DNA from: Dendrolimus kikuchii
Lineage: Eukaryota; Arthropoda; Insecta; Lepidoptera; Lasiocampidae
DNA: 64,000 nt
Assembly (NCBI GenBank): GCA_019925095.2
Contig: CM034392.1
Span: forward strand, 18,270,387-18,334,386
Direction of reading: 5' to 3'
Shown: piece after piece, positions 44,731 to 56,931 of the stretch
How positions within the stretch are numbered: position 1 is the first letter of the stretch
Layout of the letters: each line of letters starts with the position of its first letter
Made by a program: the position numbers and the translations under genes
The notes under the pieces: model-generated
Seen by the model: only the letters and a program-made list of their open reading frames with translations
Told to the model about the DNA's origin: nothing
The model's database searches: none

Positions 44731-47700
44731 TAGGATACCTTACACGGGCTTACAGGGCTTACAAATTTAAAATTAATCCGTACGAAGCAGTGAGAACACG
44801 CTTCTAGTGTTTCTACTTCAAATAGCTCTAACATTTTATAGAGATTTTCCAGCAAATGAACGTAATAAAATAAAAAATAAGTTCTGTTAATGCTAACAGT
44901 CTGAAGCTTTAAATCCATTCCAACTACGAAACACGGTCAGAACTTTAATTAACTCGAGTTTGCTTTTTGCAGTATATTCATTCGTGTCAAAACAACTGCT
45001 TTTTTAAACATACAAAACAGATTTAAATATGACTAATGCATACGCTGTCAGTTTCAATTTTATCATTCTGAACGATAATTAGTATGGTTTGTTGGCATAA
45101 CAAGATTAACGGCCAGTCAATATGGGAATTACCTGATGTCGTGAAATTTCATTTGAAAGTTTAGAAAAATGTATCATAGCTGTTTAATATAGGTATATCC
45201 TGTAATGGCAGACCAGATTTTAATATGAAATAGTAATGCAGATTTAAATTACAGGATTTACTTAGGCGCAATAATCTAACCTATAGTCAATATATGCTTA
45301 TAGATTATAGGTATAATAGAATATAAGTCAAGTTTCTTTAATGTATTATTTTATAATTTGATGCACGTTTTATACAAATGTATCTAATAAAGTTATATGG
45401 CTACATATCTTTGGTTTCAGAGATATTATAATATTTTAGAACATGGTGTTAGAAAGGTTATTCTAGTCCATTTCACACATTCGTAAAGTAACGATTTCAA
45501 AAGCCGTTAGTTGATGCATATTTTTTTTATTCGCCATTCTCCTTCGTGTGTCATGAAAGAGGGTTTAGATTTCGTTTTTATTTTTATTTTATCAGATTTA
45601 GCGCAGGGATAAAAGGTGTATTTTTTGTGGCTTGTTCCTTTCTTTTCTTTTTCTTAATACTATTACATTTTTTGCTTAATCTGTTACACTCATTTCTATT
45701 CTTACATTTCATATTTATTACACTTTTATTTTATGGTTTTGTCTTTATTTTTTCTATAGTTTTAACTCTTTGTTTATATCTATACTTCTATTATCTATTG
45801 AAGTATCTATTCTCGTTTTTATTTTATTACTATTATATATCTATTCTACTCAGTAAGAGTCAGAGTTTGGGACTGCTGATATTTACTTGCTAAGTCGATG
45901 CATATTTATATTATGTATGTGTATGGAGATATACTTTTCACGGCATCGAAAGCAAATGATATAAAAGCCTTTTATGTCTTATAGGGATTAAACAAAAAAG
46001 TCGTTAAAGACTATGATTATGATCTCTCGAGATCTATTTAAAAATATCCCAGACTATATATATTTCCTGCTTGGGTATGGCGGCCACCTCTATTTTTTTG
46101 TTTTTTCACGTCTCCACTACATCAATGTATAGTGGCATATATAATCAATAATACACTATAATAATTAATAAACACGATATACCTAAGCGTACAGACGGAT
46201 TAGATGATTTTATAAAAGGCCAGAATGACTATGGTATCCTAACAAGTAAAATTACAGTTGCCGGTTGTCATTGAAAGGACCTCAATACTGTTGTCCACGG
46301 TGCAAGATTTGTTACCCGTCCTGGGATATAGTAGAGTGGTGGTTTTGAAGCACGATATGAGGGTAAGTATGACAATTGGAATGTTGAAATTTTCGTAAAA
46401 CAGAATTTAGATAAGCCAAACAGTCTTCGGCAATATTTAGTCACCGCCTGAAGGAATCCAAAACTAAGAGAAAATCAATCGTGTAACAAGCTTGTTTATA
46501 TAGGCCTGCCGTTCGCCTTATATAAAACTGATGTTTCCAATAACCCAATACGTAATCGATACACTTGAGAGGCCTCTCCGCTCTTTTGACTTTGGGCATC
46601 TAAGTTTTATAAAGGCAAACACATTGCGTATTGTTAAAGTTAGCTTTTATGTTGATTCATTGTTTCAACCAAGGTGAATGTATTAACGAAAATAATCCCT
46701 TTAAATTTTCGAACAGGACCTCTCAGTTGAAGGATTTCTAAACATTTGAAAGCACAATTAAACGTAGTTATAAACAACAATAAATTGGTTACAAATTTCG
46801 TACAAATAATTGCTTTGACACGTGGAAACTTCGATATTTTCATATGACAAAACAATATAGGTTTGAAAGATTGCTTTTGATTTAAAATGCTTTATATTTC
46901 TTAGGGGCTGATTTATGTCGGGTTTCTAAAGGTCGATATCCATTAATTTGCCTTTCTACTGGTTATTCGACATAAAATATAATGTCAATTAATAGTAAAA
47001 CATAAACAGGTATTAGTGTAATACAGTAGTATATTTTAGTACTACAGAGATTGACAGTAAGATGCAGGAACCAACCGATAGGCTTGTAACATAAGCCTAT
47101 CAGGTCAGCTGCACAGTTTTAAAACCTAGCAACTGACGTTGTATTTTGAACGAATAATTGTGCGTCTTGATAGACATTTACCGAAATATTGTGCTTATCA
47201 ACACATTTAAAAACTTAATAAATAGTCATGAAATGGCGTATTATTGAAGTTGATAAAGTTTTATGACGATATTTTGTGAATTTTCTTGGAAAGCATTTGC
47301 TCGGTTTTGAAATTATACAGCTGAGCCGGCAATATCTTCCAGACTACCTTCACACTTATTACCAATTTAAATATAGGTATACAATATTATCATAGAGTAT
47401 AAAATTTAAATGTCAGAATGCCAAATTTAAAATTATTAAGCGCATGAATGGGTATGAATGCACGTTGCTTAATAAAATATTTTCCTTGTAACAATAGGTC
47501 AAGTAATCCATATGATGAGATATGGAATTATGGTTTTCTGCTTATCTGCAAATAAATTTTCATCAATTCTTCTCCTTCTTCTTTTTTTTTTATTAAATAT
47601 GGCTCTGTATTTGTGTATCTAGCCAGGGTCAAATATCCGTGAACAAACACGTTTTAGTAAAATATTCAAGCAGAAGTTTTAGGCAAATTGTAACAACAAA

Positions 47701-48341
47701 CAACAACTGAGTTCCTGTGGTAGCTCGACAGGCATATTTCAAAACAATTAAACTAAACATTTAGGATTTCAAACACAAATAAATACAAAATTCTTAACTT
47801 TAATCAATTAATATTCTAAATTTACTATTGTTCGGTTTAACCAATATTATGCATTTTTTTTATTAAACTGCATTACAAGACATCACTAAGATCTCGCAAT
47901 AAAATCTTTCATAACTTTCAAATATTATTCAAATTGTTTCAGAATATATTCTTAGAAGTCTATTAAAAGTTAAAAAAATTATCTACTTTTCACTTTTCGT
48001 ATTTACTTATAGTGCCTCTACTCCACGTGGGATAATGTTATAGCATAGTGCTGAACTTTACCAACCAGAACTGGCTGAAACTGAGACATTATGTCTAATA
48101 AACCTATGAACAAATTAGAACATAGTAAACTGGCATGGCTTAGACCGGCCCCACCGCCATGACCGGCTACCCTCGCCGCCTCGCTCCCAACTCCTCCTCA
48201 ACTCCCAATATAGTTAGCGACTGTGAGAAAATGCGCCTTGTTTATAGCGTTAAAAATAACGCCGTTAACGAATAGCTACATTAGTGTATAGACATACGTT
48301 ATCTGTCAATATTTAACCTCATTAAAAAATATTTTAAATTT
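44731..48341. other. 3.6-kb quiet AT-rich stretch
   Basis: No gene, RNA gene or transposon is supported. The 45546-45893 frame is rejected. 48120-48220 has a GC-rich, pyrimidine-rich patch (for example CCACCGCCATGACCGGC) without a match that I recognise. Confidence 0.5.
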
Positions 48342-48735
48342 AAAATGTGTATGCATTTCACACGTAGTAGAAGTGAAACTTCAAAGTATATACTCACAGA
48401 TAGTTCTTCTCTAACCTTATTAATATAAATGTAGTTCCTTTAGCCTACATCCGTCAACATATTATAGTTCAAAATAAACTTCTTAATTATCACTTTCAAT
48501 TTTTCACTGTTTTAGTCTATAAATTATTATTATCAGTTTATTACGGTTCAAATTGGACCTATGTCTAATCATTGGTCTTATTGAATCTAATCTGTGCTGC
48601 ATAATCTAAAAATCATATCTCATTCTCTCGCAGGCTTAGATCTATCGATTTATGTGATTTTTAGAGTCGTTTTTGTCATTTCGTCGAGTTTCAAATCACA
48701 ACCATTCATCACACATCACATTAAAGACGTTTAAC
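48342..48735 (+). repeat. Dispersed repeat I, copy 2
   Basis: Same family as 38013-38355 (AATGTGTATGCATTTCACAC, TCATTCTCTCGCAGGCTTAG, ATTTCGTCGAG). Confidence 0.6.
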
Positions 48736-49100
48736 TATACTAACAAAATCGCGTCTGAAATTACGCGTTAACTCATAGCTACATCTGCATGATAAAGTCT
48801 ATAACAAAGAACCTAAAGACGTCGTTTTCGCAGATCCATATGATGAGTATGACAAGTATCAAATTAAAGTGAAACTCTATGCTATGTCTTACCAGTACGA
48901 GTATAACTAGACACGTGTGATGTTCACTAAGTGATTGTCCAAAGGCGCTTTAGGCCCTCTATAACAGTATCTCAGATGAATAAGTAAGATTACAATCACA
49001 CCAGTGTTAACACAAATCGAAATTTAAATTTTGATAATAAGGCTTCGCTAACCATTGGAACGAGTGTTCCGAAACACGTATAATAATCATAACAATAATG
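48736..49100. other. Unannotated DNA
   Basis: Nothing is recognised. Confidence 0.4.
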
Positions 49101-49346
49101 CCTTGACTTGGTGGAAAGCGGTTACCATCGCCTATGGACATTCGCAACACCAAAGGTGCTACAAATGCAGTGCTGCTCTCTTAGGGGAGACTCGAACCTG
49201 GTCACTAATGCTGGAACACAACTCAGGGGTGGTAGCCATCCAATCGGGCAAATGCCCTACCACCTGGCGGGGGTTGTTTTGTCTCCTGTTACGACAGGCC
49301 ACCCGGCCGCAGGAAATCGTATTCCCTCTCCGTTCCAGCACGGATG
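49101..49346 (-). repeat. R300 copy 12, 3'-truncated
   Basis: Minus-strand copy with the full 5' end (CATCCGTGCTGGAACGGAG in reverse). The 3' end is missing before CTGCTGAACTC, and an internal segment around ATGCCGCCATAACAACC is deleted. Confidence 0.92.
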
Positions 49347-49960
49347 GATGCCTAAACCGATTTCTGTTACAGTAACTGTGGCTAATAAAGCTCTGATTTT
49401 TGAACAGTAAATGTGGCTTACACAACCTATTAACATTAAGCATATGAAGAAATCATACGGAATTTAATATCGATTGTTATGACTCCCATGAAATGAAGAT
49501 TCAATTAGAGAAATGGAAAAATATGGCTTTGTAATATATTACTCCTGTCTCAGTAACGTTAATATCCGAAATAGCATGCCAATTTTGGCCGTGATTGATG
49601 TGAATTATCCGACTCCGAAATAATGAGGCAACTGACCGACTGATGTTAGCTTTAATATCTTTGAGAGCTTTCAGTGTGGAATATGTGTTAATAAGTATTA
49701 AAGAACTATCCATAGTAACGTTGTCAAGGTACAGTGAAGTATTTAAACATACATAGGACATAGAATGGAAAGTAGACATCATTTTTAACTTATACATATG
49801 TATGACGTTCAAAAATCTTCTCCAGTGACACTTAGTTTGATTATAAACGATTCAATTTAAATTTCATTTAAGTATTCTGCGTAGGAGTATTTTAAAGGGG
49901 TAGCATATGTAAAAAAATTGTTGCGAGAAGAAGATTAATGGTCGCGCGCATTTAATTATA
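49347..49960. other. Unannotated DNA
   Basis: The minus frame at 49501-49812 (103 codons) has no domain, coding bias or context. It is not called. Confidence 0.4.
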
Positions 49961-50337
49961 CTAGTGGTCGCCCGTGGTCGCAATTCGACCATAATAATTA
50001 ATTTAAATTACAGATTAAATTATTAAGGTTCTGTTCTCAAAGACTATATACTTCTATAATCACAGATTACGCCAAGGCTACACTCTTAATTTTACTTTAA
50101 CAATAAACAAAACAGTATATATGCGTGTGTGTGTCAAATACATGGTAATGTGTGTAATGTTTTTTTTTATTGATTTAATGTATTTTTATGCATAATTTAA
50201 AAAAATATTAGCATTCTGCACTCCTTCTCTGTATAAACTATAAGTGTGCGAAAATTCATATTCTTCCGTCTGCGCAATTTTTGTAAAAAGAGGTACAAAG
50301 TTATTGCTGTGTTTTTGCTTCACGTATTTAATATACT
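49961..50337 (+). repeat. Repeat H, copy 2, hit by maT
   Basis: It is nearly the same as 26092-26455, including ATATATGCGTGTGTGTGTCA. At about 50337 a maT element has inserted at a TA, so repeat H was present first. Confidence 0.88.
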
Positions 50338-51632
50338 TAGTCTGACCATAAATACTGTTACAATTAAAAAGAAACAAAATATTACATTTGAATTTGGAAT
50401 CTGTCATTTTTATATGATTGTTCATTGTGTTTTTTCATTTTGGCGCCAATACATTGTACAACATTTTACGATATTAAAATAGAGTGGGTGAATAAAGAGA
50501 ACCGAATCGCTGTGATTTTATTACACAAAGTAGGTATGGAGCCAAATGCAATTTTTAAAACTCTCCATACGCTTGGTATTAGTCAAATATTTGTGTACCG
50601 GGCTATTAATAGGTACAATAAGACCTCCTGTTTGTAATAGAAAATGATCTGGCCGTCCACATAGTGTTCGTATGAAAAAGGTGGTCAAAGCAGTAAGGGA
50701 AAGAATTCGAAGAAATCCTGTCCAAAAGCAAAAGATTTTATCTCGAGAGATGAAGATATCACCTAGAACCATGTCGCGTATTTTAAAAGATGACTTAGGA
50801 CTTGCAGCTTATAAGAGAAGCACTGGTCATTTCTTGACTCATAATTTAAAAAAGAATAGGTTGGTAAAATAGAAACAACTAGTGAAGCGGTAGGGAGGGA
50901 GGTCACGGAAAAATTTTGTTTACGGATGAGATTTTTTTTTACAACTGAGCAACATTTTAACAAACAAAATGACCGTACTTATACTCAAAGCTCTAAGGAA
51001 GCTTATTAATTAGTCGACAGAGTGCAATGTGGGCATTATCCGTCTTCAGTGATGGTTTGGTGGGGTGTTAGCTATGAAGGAGTGACTGAGCCATATTTTG
51101 ATGAAAAAGGTATCAAAACATCGGCACAAGTGTATCAAGATACCATCCTTGAGAAGGTCATTAAGCCCCTTAACAACACCATGTTTAATAACCAAGAATG
51201 GTCCTTCCAGCAAGATTCGGCGCCGGGTCATAAAGTTCGGTCCACGCAGTCTTGGTTGGAAACGAACGTTTCGGACTTCATTGAACTGAAGACTGGCCGT
51301 CGTCTAGTCCCGATCTTAATACGCTGGATTATGATTTATGGTCAGTTTTAGAGAGTACGGCTTGCTCTAAATGCCATGATAATTTGGAGTACCTAAAACA
51401 ATCCATACGATTGGCAGTGAAGAATTTTCCCATGGAAAGAGTGCTTGCTTCTATTGATAACTGGCCTCAACGTTTAAAGGACTGTATTGCACCTAATGGA
51501 GATCACTTCGAATAAGCTTTTTATATTTTAAATTGTTTAATATTTATGTATTAAACTAACACACTGTAAAATTTATAAATGTTATTTGCAATAGAAAAAA
51601 ATATCTTTTTTACAATATTTATGGCAAGACTA
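50338..51632 (+). mobile_element. maT (DD37D) transposon, near full length, dead
   Basis: A 1.295-kb element with inverted ends: AGTCTGACCATAAATACTGT at the left, and the inverse of AGTCTTGCCATAAATATTGT at the right, both with flanking TA. The transposase is recognisable throughout: helix-turn-helix (KVGMEPNAIFKTLHTLGISQ), second DNA-binding part (RRNPVQKQKILSREMKISPR), first Asp in the LFTDE segment (50922-50930), second Asp in FQQDSAPGHK (Asp at 51214), third Asp in NTLDYDLW (Asp at 51327). The second-to-third spacing corresponds to 37 residues, once a one-base deletion is allowed for. This assigns it to the maT/Bmmar1 group rather than true mariner. The start codon is ATA instead of ATG, two stops follow near 50637, and several frameshifts occur, so it cannot make transposase. 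Confidence 0.95.
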
Positions 51633-53901
51633 AATATATTATATTTAAAATTCTTAAAGGAATGGAACGAATGGTTTAAATCATGTAAAAGCACCTTCTA
51701 TCTTTTTTTTCTCCTGTACATACCTTAGCAAGCGGAAGAAAGGAGACAGCATGCGACATTTATCGTCTATATACTTATACTATATCATCAAATTAGTTGC
51801 ATTCGAGAATTTTGAACATTTGTACGTGTCGTGCTAACTACTAAGAAATAAGGAGAAATCATCGCTTCCCTACATAAAGGTACTGTACAATCCTTCTTTT
51901 ATATAACTGCCTGTATTGCCCTGCGTTCTATGCAGCTATATTATACATCATTTTGGTTTTACATCAAAGGGGAATATAAGTAAACAATTACCAATTGGCA
52001 TAACCAATTAATTTTGGCGCTATGTTAATTGTTTTGAAAGAGACCCGTCTTTACATATTTTGTGTATGGCTACGTACGTATGATATATAGGTATATGAGA
52101 CATTTGTTTTAGCGCTTTTGGTAACGGCGGTAAGTTCATAGCGGTAATTAGTTATTACACTACGTTATTTTTCGAACCTTTCTCTTAATCAGGGTTGTAA
52201 TAAGACAGAGATTAGTTTACTTTGTCATTTTCAACAATCTGTATCGAGTGTCTAAATCAGCGTAGTTATAATATGGGTTTGAATTTTTTACGCTACATAC
52301 AGTTTACGTGACAGTTTTAAAGTTACAATTTTGTTGGTATGTAACGAACATAGTGGCTTACGATATTCTCCGTCTTTATCTAGCATATTTATTGAAACAT
52401 CGTCAAATAAATCCAGTTTAACAATATTTTTATATGTAAAAATCGACTATAAATTCATAGTTCTCTGGGAGCTTCTAAACTAAGCCCGCTAATGTTAACA
52501 TAATACAATTTTTTGTACATATGTGTCGTTTTATTTATTGGAAACCAAAACTTCTCATTTTGAATATAGTACTGTATAAGATTTAATATTTGAATGAAGG
52601 TTTTCCAACTGAAAAAATTGGAATGAGTGGCAGTTCTTATCTTCCATCAATTTACATAAAAGCTAAATATTAAATTCCATCTGATAAAAACGCTCCGGTC
52701 TCTACATGTGAATAAATTACTCACACGCTGCACAATTTTCAGCTCGTATTAAACGCATCAATCATTTTGTGCCGCATTACAAAGTACAATGGGGAATGTT
52801 TCGCTCGGCAATCATAAAAATAAATTGACGTCTGTTGGATTCTACGTAAAAGTATAGTTCGGGTGAAACACCGGTTTTATCAAGCGAGACCGGTATGGAA
52901 TTGCTAGAAGCGATGCAAGGCTTCTTATCCTAAACCGTTTTCCTCCCTCGTCTACCTACAAGTACGAGATAACTTTGTTGAATATAGCCTCTGGGTAGCA
53001 TATTGAAGGAACAAAGATGTTTGAGCACCGGCCCTGACCTGTAATAGTCTTAAGCCACGCCTGGTCTTAATTAAAGCTATTTGTAGCTCTAGCTTTCAGA
53101 TTGTAAGACATTAAGCGCTCTTTTTATCGTCTAAGTTGTTGTACTTTTTTATTTGAGCAGTCACGATATCTTGGTTGCTTTTAGTTTATCGTAAAGTAAT
53201 TCTTTTAACAGCATTTTGTTGTTCTTTTTTGGAATAAAAAAAGGATTTGCTCGTGGAAATGAGAGCTATGGTAATCTGGATATTAGCAGCTTTACTATCT
53301 ACATATTATTTATTCCTTCCTTCTAGTAGTATTCTTTATCTCAAGGAACTTCTTGAATTCCTTCGCCTTACTTACCACAATTTGCATACTCGCACGTATT
53401 GTAAATTTAGGACACCTGTACACACTTTATCCTTTTATACTAATTCTTTTACAGGGGCTGCCTCTTATTGTCAGAGAAGCCAACGTTTCAGAACGTACTC
53501 AGAAAACACTACTTTTCTTAAACTATTATGCCTAATTTTCATACTAGAGACTAGTTAATATATTGCTTTAAGCGATAAGGCTGCCTATTGTTTCGACCGT
53601 GACAATATTGTAATCGTGCATTTTTGTAATTGTATATTTAGTGAACAACAAAAAGTCATCTACTACTAATAGTTTTTGAATAAAAAAATAAAATAAATAT
53701 AGACCAACGAGGAAAATGTTCCTTGAACCTTCTATGTCATTTGGTAAGTATTTATTAGTAACGAAAATTTTAAAATATACTCATCGATATAAAAACCAAG
53801 GATTTTTGTATACCTTATAGCTCCTGTTTAATCTATGTGATAATTAAATCAGAATACCTAGCTGATTTAGAACTATATACATAAAGTTTTTAAATATATA
53901 C
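51633..53901. other. Unannotated AT-rich DNA
   Basis: No gene is supported. The frames at 53247-53558 and 53353-53535 overlap each other and lack features. Confidence 0.5.
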
Positions 53902-54325
53902 TAGCTGACCCGGCAAACTTCGTACCGTCCCAGAATCAATAAATAAAAAACGTTGATTTCTGAGCGACGGGACGAACATCAAACATTTGACATTCAAAAC
54001 CAAAAAAAAATAAAAAAACTTCTTTTAAATTTAATTGATTTTAAACGACGGGACGAACATCAAATGTTTGACAGCTAGGATTAGTTTCTAAGGGAAATCG
54101 AAATTGTTGTTTTTACTATATTCTAAGCATTTTTTTCATAGTGGTCCATAGTCAGGGAACTGGCGTGAAGTTATGTATGTATGTATTTTCATATTTACTC
54201 ACTTTTTAACCTTTCTCTGGAGTTTCACAAATAATTCAAAACCAAAATTAGCTAAATCAGTTCAGCCGTTCTTGAGATTTAGCGAGACTAACGAACAGCA
54301 ATTGATTTTTATATATGTATAGATA
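53902..54325 (+). repeat. Dispersed repeat, AGCTGACCCGGCAAAC type, with nested LINE tail
   Basis: The start is AGCTGACCCGGCAAACTTCG and the end is AGTTCAGCCGTTCTTGAGAT then TTTTATATATGTATAGAT. The motif GACGGGACGAACATCAAA occurs twice (about 53963 and 54046). The repeat is interrupted at 54154-54185 by the last ~32 bp of NL-B1. It is of the same general class as element G, but with a different internal sequence. Confidence 0.75.
54154..54185 (+). mobile_element. Ultra-short NL-B1 3' end
   Basis: AGGGAACTGGCGTGAAGTTA then TGTATGTATGTA is identical to the end of the other NL-B1 copies. A possible 8-bp duplication TTTTCATA flanks it (54133-54140 and 54186-54193), with 13 unexplained bases on the left. 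Confidence 0.75.
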
Positions 54326-54909
54326 ATCTATTATCTGACAGACATACATACATAAACGTAAGGCACGACAAACGTAAGCTTTTACTAAATACTACCAAGT
54401 ATATTATTTTGCTCATACTCTGTTCACACAAAATTTCCTATTATTACCTATATTCAAATTTGTATAAATATTCTCTTAAACCCTTTTCCATTTTCAGATG
54501 GCCTAAAGCTATCCTAAATACGTTTTAAGACAGCACAATCACATTGCGTGTCACCGTACCAAATCGACCTTGAGAGCATCTTCCAACTATTTAGCGACCC
54601 TCACTTGGGAAATCAGGCATTTGCTTATCTCGTCTCATTAGGCTCGCCAGTGGTTTTCTAAGGACAAGGGCACAGTATCCTGGTATGGCTCTTGGGGATT
54701 AATAAAGCGAAAAGGCTATTGAAACCAACTATATGCGCGTAAATGTAGGTTTTTATATATATGTTTGGAGTTAGGTTGTCTTTCGTATAAATTATAGGTA
54801 CCTCTTGGATAAAGTTGATAATATGGAAATATGTGTATATGAAAGTAGATGTATACTTATAGTTACACAAGAAGTATATCTTGAGGAACTATACGTATAC
54901 GTGATTAAC
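54326..54909. other. Unannotated DNA
   Basis: A splice-acceptor-like CATTTTCAG precedes 54500, but no exon can be supported. Confidence 0.4.
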
Positions 54910-56134
54910 TACCTAGGTGAATGAAAAAGTTCTTGGAATCAATATTTAAAAATGCAAAAGTTTAAACAAATATTTTTTATTTTCTACATAGTTTCCTCCA
55001 ATGCAATGAATGTGTTTAGAATCATGTGTTTCTCACGTCCTTCTTTCTTGCGAAAAAATTGTTTTTCTTGAGTCACGAAAATCTCCTCTACGGCAGCCAT
55101 AACCGCGTTAATTATCGTGAAATTAAGTTCCTCGAATTTCCTGTCTTAATTTTGGGAATAAGTGAAAACCACTTTGGGCTAAGTCCGGAAAATATTCTGG
55201 GTGATCAAGGAAATTGAAGGCAGCACGGCGGATTGCGTTGAGCGCAACTTACGATCGATGAGCGGGGGGAGCGTTATCGTGAAGAAACAACACGCCCAAG
55301 GACCGTTTTCCACGATGTTTTTCTTTAACCGTTTCACGCACTTTCGGAATTAAATTTGTGTAATAGGGTCCAGTAATCATCTAGCCTTTTAGCATGTAAT
55401 CAATAAAAAAGGATTCCTTTACTATCCCAAAACACTGAGGCCATAACTTTTCCAGCGGTAGGAGCAACTGGAAATTTCTTAATGGATGGAGAGAATGATC
55501 GTTTTCAAGACATACTTTGTCTCATAATTTTAGGCACGAAATGGTGGATCCGATCCGCGTTTCATCCATGGTGACAAAGGGACGGCAAAAATTATCCGAA
55601 TCAACCTGGAACATTTCGAGATTGCGCTTAGAATTTATTTATTTCCAAACGTCGCTTTTTGTTTTCGTCGGTTAACATTCGTGGTACCCATCTTACCGAC
55701 ACTTTTCTGAACCCCAGTGAATCAATTAAAATGGACTGAACGCTACCAAAAGATATCTTTAGGATATCAGCTATATGTTTTATAGTTATTCTTCTGTGTT
55801 AAAAAAACAGATTCTGAACTTTTTTGATATGTTCTTCCGTAACGGAGGTTGAAGGCCAGAACGCGCCATCTTTACAGCTTGATCTACTTCTTTTAAATTC
55901 AGCCACCCAATACGCAACCGAATAGGGTACAGCATCATCCCTTAATATCTGCTGAATATTTTTTCAAGCTGAGATGTTTTATCACCGCACGTAATTCACT
56001 TTTATCATAATTTTGCATTTTAGCCACTTATTGCATAAATATTGTGTGATTGACAATCTTTAATTTGATTATCGAACTTCTCCTAAAAAGGTTTTGTATA
56101 TATTTTTAAGAACTTTTTGATTCACCTTCGCATA
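54910..56134 (-). mobile_element. Mariner (DD34D-type), both ends, dead
   Basis: The terminal repeats are CCTAGGTGAATGAAAAAGTT at the left and the inverse GGTGAATCAAAAAGTTCTTA at the right, with TA at each side. The minus strand encodes a broken transposase. It begins near 56018 (MIKVNYVR-type start). It contains the N-terminal helix-turn-helix pieces also seen at 13520-14033 and WVPRMLTDENKKRRLEIN. The first Asp is in VTMDETRIGS, and the second Asp is in HDN at 55273-55281. The third catalytic position reads PDLAQSGFHLFPK, with GGT (Gly) at 55168-55170 where mariners have Asp. Multiple frameshifts are present. It is inactive in several independent ways. Confidence 0.93.
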
Positions 56135-56274
56135 TTTAAAGAACTATAAGTATCATAATTTGAGGACTAAAGGGCTATTGTTTCAAACAAAATTTTGAAA
56201 ATGTGTCAGAACACTATAAAATTTCAAATGATCCTATAATGCATTATTAATAAACTTGTTTCATAATTTTTTGA
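56135..56274. other. Short spacer
   Basis: AT-rich; nothing is recognised. Confidence 0.4.
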
Positions 56275-56868
56275 GTGCAGTATTTTATTTTTCATTCGTC
56301 GTTTCAGTCACTCTTCAGTCCACTTTGAACTCTCTTTTCTTTCACCTTCTCCTAATTATTTCGGGTCGGCAAAATATCTCTTTTCCTTCCATACTCCTTT
56401 ATCCTGACATACGTCCTCTGTCATACCACAAATCATTATATCATCCTTCACTCAATCCATTCATGTCTTTTTTGGCCTACCTTTACATATGTACCGAGCT
56501 ATTTTGTAGTATAATATTCTTACTGTCACATGACTTTCATCCCTCCTTATGACATGCCCATATCACTTTTTCCTCTCAATTTTTGAGTTACGGGTGCAAC
56601 TTTCAAAGATTTACATAAGCGGTGTCCGTTTTGCACCTTATCCATTCTTGTAACATCACACATCCATCGCAACATTCTCATCTCAGCTGCGTGAAAACGT
56701 TTGTGGTCTATTACTAGAGGCCCAACATTCGGACCCGTATGACATGAGTGGTGGTATGATAGATTTATATATCTGACCATTCAGTTTCAGTAGTATTAGT
56801 TTGTCGCATGTTATTTCATTCCACATTAAATTCAAATCTATCAAAAAATCAAGCAATTTACGGCGCAT
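56275..56868 (-). pseudogene. NL-A LINE 3' fragment, longest copy
   Basis: On the minus strand, LNGQIYKSIIPPLMSYGSEC then WAS gives the reverse-transcriptase thumb region. Next come EMRMLRWMCDVTRMDK, VAPVTQKL and YGHVIRRDESHV-like pieces, and finally the 3' UTR with a decayed version of the palindrome seen at 36342. Frameshifts break it into at least three parts. SYGSECW is typical of RTE/Jockey-type reverse transcriptases. Confidence 0.8.
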
Positions 56869-56898
56869 AAAACTGTTTAAACATAGTTTTAATTATGC
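56845..56898. repeat. Single arm of the fold-back family
   Basis: AATCAAGCAATTTACGGCGC then ATAAAACTGTTTAAACATAG matches the right arm of 25735-25792. No partner arm is nearby. Confidence 0.6.
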
Positions 56899-56931
56899 GT
56901 ATTAGACACGAAAACATAGGAAAACTTGTAT

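Noticed and set aside
45546..45893. 115-codon plus-strand frame, very hydrophobic
   Set aside because: It is almost entirely Phe, Leu, Ile and Tyr from a T-rich low-complexity stretch, with no codon-usage signal.
49101..49410. Overlapping plus-strand frames of 100-106 codons
   Set aside because: They are antisense translations of R300 copy 12.
54480..54680. Splice acceptor (CATTTTCAG) followed by a possible exon
   Set aside because: All frames close quickly and no donor or homology is seen.
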